Positions 56,954 to 64,000 of a stretch of DNA of 64,000 nt are shown here, in pieces. Below the pieces are notes generated by a model. It searched no databases. It saw only the letters and a list, made by a program, of their open reading frames with translations, and had not been told where the DNA came from. A program made the translations under genes and the position numbers. How positions within the stretch are numbered: position 1 is the first letter of the stretch; every line of letters starts with the position of its first letter. The DNA is from Bactrocera neohumeralis (Eukaryota > Arthropoda > Insecta > Diptera > Tephritidae): assembly GCF_024586455.1 (NCBI RefSeq), contig NC_065919.1:21818017-21882016 (forward strand). Reading direction: 5' to 3'.

Positions 56954-57715
56954 TTATTGCTTCTTGCCAAATATCGCCTCTTTCGCTTCGTCGTACAGAT
57001 CTAAGGCTAAATATTTCAAGTCTTCCATGCTTGTGGGGAATTTACTGACTGGTTCGGGCGTTACTTCATCGCCTGGTTTCACACCCTTTATAAAATTGTA
57101 AGCAATGGCATAACCTTTGCGCGCTTGTACCAGGGCATCTCGTGCAAATACTTCCGCCTGTTTAGGGTAGCAAAGTGAAGCCACTGTGCCAGCTCCTATG
57201 GTTGTGTACAACACTTTCTTAATGAAACCACCACGCGCAGCAAAAATAAAGCCCGACAAACCACCGACTGCGATAGCACCACTGCGTGGTAATATATTCT
57301 GCGGCTCATTCAAATAATCGATAGTGGATTGGGTATGCGCTTTGCCCGTTTCATAGTAGTGGTCGAAATGTGCCTTCTGCTCAGCAAGCACATTGAGACC
57401 AGACTGAATTTCCGTGCGTACAACGCGAATTCCACTTTCAATAGTTTGGCGTGTTGGCGAGTCTTTTGGTGGATGCGTTTCCTTCTTAGTACTAACAAAT
57501 AAGAAATGTATTAATATATGTAAACACATTGTAGAAAACAAAACAAACCTGTGTAGTTCATGCAAGGATTGATAAAGTGGCAGATCACTTGGCTTGCACG
57601 TGAAATTGGTATTTACCTCCACATTTTCAGCTGCTTTCACTTCCGACTGCTTGACAGGCACAGCAGCCAAAAGCACAGCTGTAGCTGGTGTAGCAAATAA
57701 AACTTTTCGGAACAT
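56954..57715 (-). CDS. Mic26-27: MICOS complex subunit MIC26/MIC27 (apolipoprotein O family)
   Basis: Coding exons on the minus strand: 57,715-57,549 and 57,491-56,954, giving 234 residues. The 57-bp intron (57,548-57,492, GT-AG) keeps the frame. The N-terminus MFRKVLFATPATAVLLAAVP looks like a mitochondrial targeting or leading hydrophobic segment. The middle (roughly 70-105) is a coiled, charged region (STKKETHPPKDSPTRQTIES). The core has two Gly-rich hydrophobic stretches, GAIAVGGLSGFIFAARGG and LYTTIGAGTVASLCYPKQA, which are the two membrane passes typical of ApoO/MIC26-27 proteins. The C-terminus is acidic and amphipathic. Family members sit in the inner mitochondrial membrane at crista junctions with MIC10, and help shape cristae and bind cardiolipin. 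A 5' UTR intron is likely at 57,897-57,832. I believe the Drosophila counterpart is CG5903, from memory. Confidence 0.9.
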   Translation of the reverse strand: MFRKVLFATPATAVLLAAVPVKQSEVKAAENVEVNTNFTCKPSDLPLYQSLHELHRFVLFSTMCLHILIHFLFVSTKKETHPPKDSPTRQTIESGIRVVRTEIQSGLNVLAEQKAHFDHYYETGKAHTQSTIDYLNEPQNILPRSGAIAVGGLSGFIFAARGGFIKKVLYTTIGAGTVASLCYPKQAEVFARDALVQARKGYAIAYNFIKGVKPGDEVTPEPVSKFPTSMEDLKYLALDLYDEAKEAIFGKKQ

Positions 57716-57831
57716 CTTCAACCAATTGGACTATGAAGTTAATACGCACAATTTGGCGTTAAATGCTTCTAATTAACGTAGTACGCGAACGTGGTGGTTT
57801 CTGCTTCTCCTTCTTCTCCCTTTGAAGCAAC

Positions 57832-57897
57832 CTACAAAATAAATTTTTAAACTTTTAGTTAAATATTAACCAAGTAAACGCTTTAAATTTGTTTTAC
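57832..57897 (-). other. Mic26-27: Probable 5' UTR intron of the MICOS gene
   Basis: On the minus strand TAG|GTAAAAC opens and AATTTATTTTGTAG|G closes a 66-bp segment 117 bp upstream of the start codon. Size and signals fit a normal short fly intron. No ATG in the flanking part conflicts with the proposed start. Confidence 0.6.
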
Positions 57898-58330
57898 CTA
57901 GTTGCTTGACATTGCATAAGACTCGTTGTCGATTACAAAAAATGACACTTGCTTTGACAGTTTGAAAACAGCTGCTCGAATTCGCTTCGGCCTTGTACTG
58001 TCGGACCAACGGGTGGTCCAGAAGCGTGATATAGAATATTTTCAAATGTTATCCATAATTACATATTCATATTCATATGATCGAAATTGAAATATTATAA
58101 TACTAATTAGTTTTCGTATTAAGCAAAATAAATGAAATTAATATTCAATTTAATAATTGAAATCATACGTATAAATATGTATAATATACTCATAAAAATG
58201 TGGTGTCAATCAACCAACAAATATTTGGCATAATTGCGGTAATCAACGAGTCTGTTAAGAGCTGGCCACCCTACTACCGGGCTCTTTCTTTGACATTTGT
58301 TTCGCCGCAACCGAAATTGACGTAAGTTTT
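57898..58330. promoter_or_regulatory. Divergent promoter region between the MICOS and TBC genes
   Basis: The two genes point away from each other. On the plus strand a donor-like C|GTAAGT at 58,321-58,327 follows a GC-richer stretch (CCGGGCTCTTTCTTTGACAT), a plausible first non-coding exon of the TBC gene. On the minus strand the MICOS 5' exon begins within about 100 bp of 57,900. Transcription starts are not determined. Confidence 0.4.
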
Positions 58331-59725
58331 TGCAGTAATGTGGGTTCAAAACAAAATAATTGTAAGATTTTTTTATACTCACTGCGAAAAGGTGGTTGAA
58401 AGAAGCGCGCGATTGTGTCTATTAGCAGGTGATGGAAAAAGAGTAATTATAAAAATAAACAATTTCACGGGGGAATACGTAGTAAATGAGCAACATTAAA
58501 TGACACGCAACATTAATAACTAATATGATATATTGTAAATATTAATTTCATTGAAATGTTGGAAAAAGGCGATGTGATAAATATCTAAAAATCTTGTAAA
58601 AAAATGTGTATGGAAACAAAATCTAATAATTTCGATTCGTTAATGATGTGATTAATAAGTGCATGGTGTGTGTGGCACCTTTTGCTATGTACATATATTG
58701 GGGCAGACACAATAACCTTCGTCAAATTAAAGTACCATTCAACAATTCACAGAATAAACGAAGTCAAGGCACTATACGCCCCCAGAAATCTAACATAGAG
58801 GCGTCGATATTATTAGCTGCAATGCTGTACAAAGCAAAAGAAAGATAAGAACCGAATTAAGAGGCATTCAATTGAAAATCTTTAATATTCTTATCAAGCA
58901 TTTAGTGTATTGCGCCAAAGCAGCAAAAATTGGAAATGGGTTCACACCTGCTCTACTTGTTTTGCTGCTTAAAGTTGAACTGCCAAGACATAAATATGTA
59001 GGCAAAAATGCAAGATGCTCATTTTGAATATAATTAAATCTTAAAAATTACAACCATTGGCGCATATTCACATCACTAGCCATTTAGTATCAACTGTGTA
59101 TCTTTAGGAACACAAGAATAACCTGCGGACACATAACATTTCAACTCGGATGTTTTGTATTTATGTGTGTATAAATGCAAATGTATGGTATATGTGTAGC
59201 TAAATTACTGGTTCATTTATTCCTACTTTTGGTTTAATTGGGGAATGTCGATAAACTTACGGTGAACACCTGTGGTAGCATCAATTGCCGCCGGCCTTTT
59301 TATTAAATAAATATATTTGTAGCAAATAAAACAGGTGTTCTAATGTAGAGCGTGTGTGTTTAATACTTTATATCAACAAAATTATAAATATACTTTCACA
59401 CGCTTTCCGTAGATGTTGTGCTAGCCGTTTCACGTGAATACCCGCTGGCGCCGAGCTATTAGCATAGTTTTTTGCAATTATGCTAGCAACTCGTAATATA
59501 AATGTTACAGGAAGTGGATACAGTATAAAAAGTTAATGCTCATTAAAAACTAATGTGGATATTAAATGTGAAGAAGTGATATAAAAAAAATTATAAAGAT
59601 ACAGCGCGCTAGTTTTAAGCGTGTAGCCGGTGTTACTGCATTTTATAAGTTACTGATAAAATTATCTGCGACAAACTAGTTGGGATTTAACGTCTATGCA
59701 GCGCTAATTACAAATATCTCTCCTT
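58331..59725. other. Upstream region or 5' UTR intron of the TBC gene
   Basis: AT-rich, no coding domain. A GC-richer patch at 59,395-59,470 (with CACGTG near 59,431) could be an alternative start region. Confidence 0.35.
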
Positions 59726-62700
59726 ATGGATTTAGCAGCCAGTAGCAATTCAAGATTCAGGTTAGTAAATACATATTGTAATTATTTGTAAAAAAAATAT
59801 TTTATTTATAAGCGCATGCCTTTAAATATGTTATAATGTATGGTAATTATTTAGAAAGTTTATAAATACATACATATGTTTGTATGTGTATGCTGACATA
59901 TGTTTCATATATACATATACGGCATACATATGTAGGTACATTACTATGTAAATACATATGTGTAAAAAATTACTTTTAGACAGGAAAGTACCTCCAAACC
60001 ACGCGCCAATTAAGCACTTTGTGTTCACACACATACTTACATATGTAGATATAAATAAGTTTCAGTAAATAGTTCCAAAAGTGCTTTATGCTGCCACACC
60101 TTGATAAACAATTGTGTCGCCTGAGTATATAGTATAATATATGTATGTCTGTAACTCTGTGTGTACGTAGTTACTAAGTGTACATTACGTCATGCATAGA
60201 ACAAAGTTTTGCTGTAGCACATTAACCAAGCCGCAGCTGTCCATCAACAAGCCAATAGTTCGCTTTTTTTAATTTTTGATTTAATGCCTCACGTGCTTCC
60301 CTTAACAAACTGCAGCGCTAAATATTTTAGCTGCATTAAGGTGTTCAAAGTGACGAGAAAATCTTTAGTTTGTGCACGTATGTACATATGTATGTATGTC
60401 CACTTACATATGTAGCTATGTATTCCACAGCTAAAGATTTTTAAATGATTTTTTTACATTTTATTTTATATACTAGGAAAACATAAATAGAATTACTACA
60501 AACAACTGTGATTGTATCTAAATCTCACATGTGTGTTTTTAAATATTATATGTAAATTATAAAAATAAATGAATTAGCACTGGGAATAATGCTCTGGAAA
60601 TGTGTTAGACATTTATGTTAATTGCAGCGATTCGTGTGTGGATTTTCTAATTTTATGAATTAAATAAAATCCATCGGATTTTAAAAATCCAATAGAAAAT
60701 CGCGTATAAAAACAAATAAAGAATATTAGTTCGTAGTGATCTTCAAAATAACTTAAATTGGTAGCAATTAACGATAAAAACAAAAATTCGCATGCAAATG
60801 TCATCGCAATGCAACTGTCAGTTCTTTGCCGTCATTTCATCCTCCTTTAAATAAATAAATAGCAAATGCTATGAAATAATAACTGTATGAAAAAAATAAT
60901 ATTTTACCCGTATATTAAAAAAATCTATGCTTAAAGCGGAAATAGAAATCATGCCGTTAACTTTATTGTGTATACATTTATGAGTCAATTTGTAATTTTT
61001 ATCACGCGCTAAGTCGCCAGCTATGTATATTATAGCAAAGTTCAGTAAAATGAATAATTTTTACCACCTTTGACGAGTTCGTTATGCTAATTACTCTACT
61101 GCTATATCCTCTCGGCGTGTTTAAGTGTAAGCTAAGTAACAAGAACACATACTTATAAGTTTAAATATGTGTGTTCTCATTTCTTGGCAACCAGTTTTAC
61201 CACTGGCCGCTTGATAAGTTTGATAAGAACTCTTTTTCTTAACCTGATTTGATAATTGTCTTGATTGATTATACGAGTGTACATACATATGTATGTACAT
61301 ATTCACTGATGAATTTATACTCCATACAATCGATTGTTGTTAAGAGTTTCTGGCATTGTTAAATATTTAGACTTAAAATTCAATATAGAAACCAAACGCG
61401 AGAAATATGATAAGAACGATTTAAAACAGCAATAATTGATTTGAGAGCTTATCGGTACAGTAGTTTTTCTTTCAAGCAGTACTTATCTTAATGCTGTATT
61501 TTAAACAAAAATATTCCATTATTATTTCAAAAGATTAAAATAAAAATTTTATTAAATGTTTTTTCGAATTCTATATCCGCTATATAGTTTAATTAAATTA
61601 TCTTTATTACGGCTCGCAGCATTTAGTTTAGTAATTACTTATCTAACTAGCCAAAAAGTGTTATCTCATAAATGACTAACATCGTGCTTATCATTTTAAC
61701 TAAAATATTTGCTTTTCTACGTAATATTAAAAAAAAGTTTATTTGTTTACTTACCGCAGCGATGTTGACGAATATGGCTTTAAACGCTCGGATAATTTCG
61801 ATTATCGCAATTATGAGCAATTCATGTCCGGTTACCTGAAGACGCTCACCAAGCGTCGCATGAAATGGGAAGCTATCCTGCAACGCAACGCTGATCTCAC
61901 CACAATTGATAGCAAATTAAAACGCTATATACGTAAGGGCATACCAGGTACTGTCGTCTTCAATTGAATTTTATTTATTTTTTATTAAAGAAATCCATCT
62001 CCCGCAGGTCCATTTCGTGCTGATGTTTGGATGAAAATTTCCGGCGCTGCTAAACTACAACAACGCTCACCCACATTATATCGCAATTTGCTGGGTGCAC
62101 ATTACGAGAAGGAAATCTGCGATTCCATAACAATTGATCTACCTCGTACATTTCCCGACAATATACACTTCGATACGAAAAAAGAGCGTCTCTTCAATAT
62201 ATTAGTGGCGTATGCGCACCACAACCGCGAAGTGGGCTACTGTCAGGGATTGAATTATATCGCAGGTATGGCAAATGTGAGGAAATTTATAAAAAAAAAA
62301 AAACAACAAAAGCAACAAACGTTAACTTCGGTTAATACTCTTCACAAATAAAAAACGTTTTTCGAAATTAATTTTGTTCGTGCAGTTTGTATGGTAGCTA
62401 TATGTTTTAGTGATCCGATCTGTATAATTTTTTCGGAGATTAAGTAGTTGCTTTGGACAACAATTCAGGCCAAATTTCATGCAGTTATCTCGTCAAATAC
62501 AATAGTTTTTGATACAACGACTGAATTTTGGTCACTCAGTTTGTATGACAGCTATATGCTATAGTGGTCCGATCTAAACAATTTCTTGGGAGATTTGATT
62601 ATTGTTTTAGACAATAACTCATGTCGAATATGGTGAAGATATGACTTCAAATAAAAAAGTTTTCCATACAAGCACTTAATTCCGATTCTTCAGTTTGTAT

Positions 62701-63677
62701 GGCAGGCATATGCTATTGTGGTCCGATATCGGTGATTCCGATAAATGAGCGACTTCTTAGGTAGAAATAAAAATGTACAAAATTTCAGTTCAATATCTCA
62801 AAAACTGGTGGATTACAGACAGAAGAAATATTTTAAATTTTTTTTTCGATCTTACAATAACACTAATAGACCTCTTTTACTCAAATTCTTACAATACCAA
62901 AATTTTATATTCATATGCTATCATCATTTGTTGAATAATTATAATATATTTTGAATTTTTTAATATTAATTTTTTACTCTTCCTTTAGGACTACTCCTAA
63001 TAGTCACCGACGATGAAGAGAAATCATTTTGGCTACTAAAGCATATTGTCGAGAGTATTGTGCCACAATATCATACAAAAAATATGGCTAATCTACTACG
63101 CGATTTGGCAGTATTCAAAGAGATGATTATGAGAAGAGCGCCACAAGTCAATCGGCATATAGAAAATTTAGGTAAGGAATGATTATTTTATATAATTTTT
63201 GTGGCTACAATTCGTGTAGCAAAGTGTAATACTTTTGCACCAAAAAAATTAATTTCAAAATTTTCATACAGGCTTACCGTATACTGTGATAGCGAGCAAA
63301 TGGTTCATTTGCATTTTCGCTGAAGTGCTTCCTGTGGAAACTGTGCTGCGCATTTGGGATTGTGTCTTCGCGGAGGGCTATAAGGTGCCTTAAAAGCATA
63401 TTTCATAACACAACATGCCACAAATTAATGAAATTTGTAACTCTTCTCCCCGCAGATTGTCTTTCGCGTCGCATTAGCATTATTCCTCACACATAAAACA
63501 GCAATACTCGGCTGTGATGACATCGCAGCATTAGCGAATTTATTTCGTGAAAAGATGATGCAGGGTGACATCGTCACCGACTGCCATAGTTTTATAGAAG
63601 CCATGTTTAAGATACGTTTGAAACGTAGCGAACTAGAGGCACTACGCAAAGTGTGCGTAGGACGCAATAATACCTAA
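59726..63677 (+). CDS. GRTP1: TBC-domain Rab GTPase-activating protein, GRTP1/TBC1D6 type
   Basis: Coding exons: 59726-59760, 61760-61947, 62008-62265, 62989-63171, 63272-63384, 63456-63677. All borders are GT-AG and phases match; TAA lies at 63,675-63,677. The protein has 332 residues, close to the vertebrate family size. A short N-terminus (VDEYGFKRSDNFDYRNYEQF) precedes a TBC domain from about 70 to 300. Both catalytic fingers are intact: I-x-x-D-x-x-R (ITIDLPR, Arg121) and YCQG (GYCQGLNYIAG, Gln154). Later blocks LLLIVTDDEEKSFWLLKHIV, MANLLRDLAVFKEM, GLPYPVIAS-like GLPYTVIASKWFICIFAEVL, ETVLRIWDCVFAEGYK and KRSELEALRKV follow the family order. Such proteins speed GTP hydrolysis by Rab GTPases on membranes; which Rab is unknown. 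The first exon (11 codons plus 2 bases) is the weakest part: it fits phase and donor but is short. Introns 1 (2.0 kb) and 3 (0.72 kb) are large, and intron 3 carries a repeat D tandem. Drosophila CG5916 may be the orthologue (from memory). Confidence 0.9.
62320..62815 (+). repeat. Dispersed repeat D, three tandem units in TBC intron 3
   Basis: CAGTTTGTATG occurs at 62,383, 62,537 and 62,691, exactly 154 bp apart each time. Each is followed by an AGCTATATG.TATAGTGGTCCG block (variants AGTGATCCGATC, AGTGGTCCGATC, TGTGGTCCGATA). The last unit continues into TTCAGTTCAATATCTCAAAA, as in the single copies elsewhere. The left border has GTTAACTTCGGTTAATACTC, similar to 36,740. Confidence 0.82.
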
Positions 63678-64000
63678 AGCAACAGTAACAAAAATAGATA
63701 CATGCATAGAAACCAAACTGCATTTTTATGTAGTGTATTTACCGCCAAATTTGTATAGCTAGAGAGACTGTGTTGTACTTGCGGCTCAACTTACTTAAAA
63801 CACACTTGCCGCATGCATGCGTGAAAAGAAGGAAGAAGGTGTTTGCAATTTTGAAACATACATACCTTACTGCCTGCGTCACCTACAGGTCATGCTGCAC
63901 TTACTAAACAAATAACACAACTACCTAAATGTGTACACACATACACATACACAACTACATACATATGAGCGTAGAGCATATTGCGTACAAATAATAGTGG
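63678..64000 (+). other. Probable 3' UTR of the TBC gene and downstream sequence
   Basis: Non-coding. No AATAAA is visible before the end of the window, so the polyadenylation site may lie outside or use a variant signal. Confidence 0.4.

Noticed and set aside
58648..58848. 66-codon plus-strand frame upstream of the TBC gene
   Set aside because: No similarity to any family, no splice connection to the TBC exons, low-complexity ending.
1..64000. CRISPR arrays, operons, tRNA or rRNA genes
   Set aside because: This is animal nuclear DNA; the evenly spaced repeats are diverged satellites, and no cloverleaf or rRNA sequence was recognised by eye.

Overview
The window looks like nuclear DNA of a higher fly (Brachycera), most likely a true fruit fly (Tephritidae). 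It is AT-rich, with short genes split by 57-bp to multi-kb introns. The encoded proteins closely resemble Drosophila families, and there are degenerate mariner copies of the DD41D (rosa-type) kind first described from Ceratitis and Bactrocera relatives. This placement is an inference; no database search was run.

Three protein-coding genes are well supported. (1) Stubble (Sb), plus strand, has eight coding exons between 42,370 and 53,014 and encodes a 1,097-residue type II transmembrane trypsin-like protease. A likely 48-bp 5' non-coding exon lies 10 kb upstream at 31,954-32,001. (2) A MIC26/MIC27-type (apolipoprotein O family) subunit of the mitochondrial MICOS complex is on the minus strand at 56,954-57,715. 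It has two coding exons and encodes 234 residues. (3) A TBC-domain Rab GTPase-activating protein of the GRTP1/TBC1D6 type is on the plus strand at 59,726-63,677. It has six coding exons and encodes 332 residues. Genes 2 and 3 are divergent and probably share the intergenic region around 57.9-58.3 kb. The three genes have no common pathway; they are neighbours only.

The first 42 kb has no gene I can support. It is a graveyard of transposons. Non-LTR (LINE) fragments of several families (endonuclease, reverse transcriptase, RNase H and C-terminal pieces) occur on both strands, and at least six mariner copies are all broken. There is a 588-bp MITE ending in TTAA with 17-bp inverted repeats, a second MITE family with mariner-like ends, and several dispersed repeats of unknown type. 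LINE pieces and repeats also sit inside the Sb and TBC introns.

The most unusual structure is a pair of AT-rich tandem arrays 18 kb apart, at 24,577-26,078 (13 units) and 43,823-44,753 (9 units, inside an Sb intron). Their units of about 115-125 bp share almost nothing except the core GTTGCCACCT. In the last unit of the second array the core becomes the perfect palindrome GTTGCCATGGCAAC, which matches the consensus X-box bound by RFX transcription factors. Other notable features are a 1.2-kb almost pure T/A intron before the last Sb exon, an upstream ORF that would overlap the Sb start codon, and a three-unit tandem with exactly 154-bp spacing inside a TBC intron.
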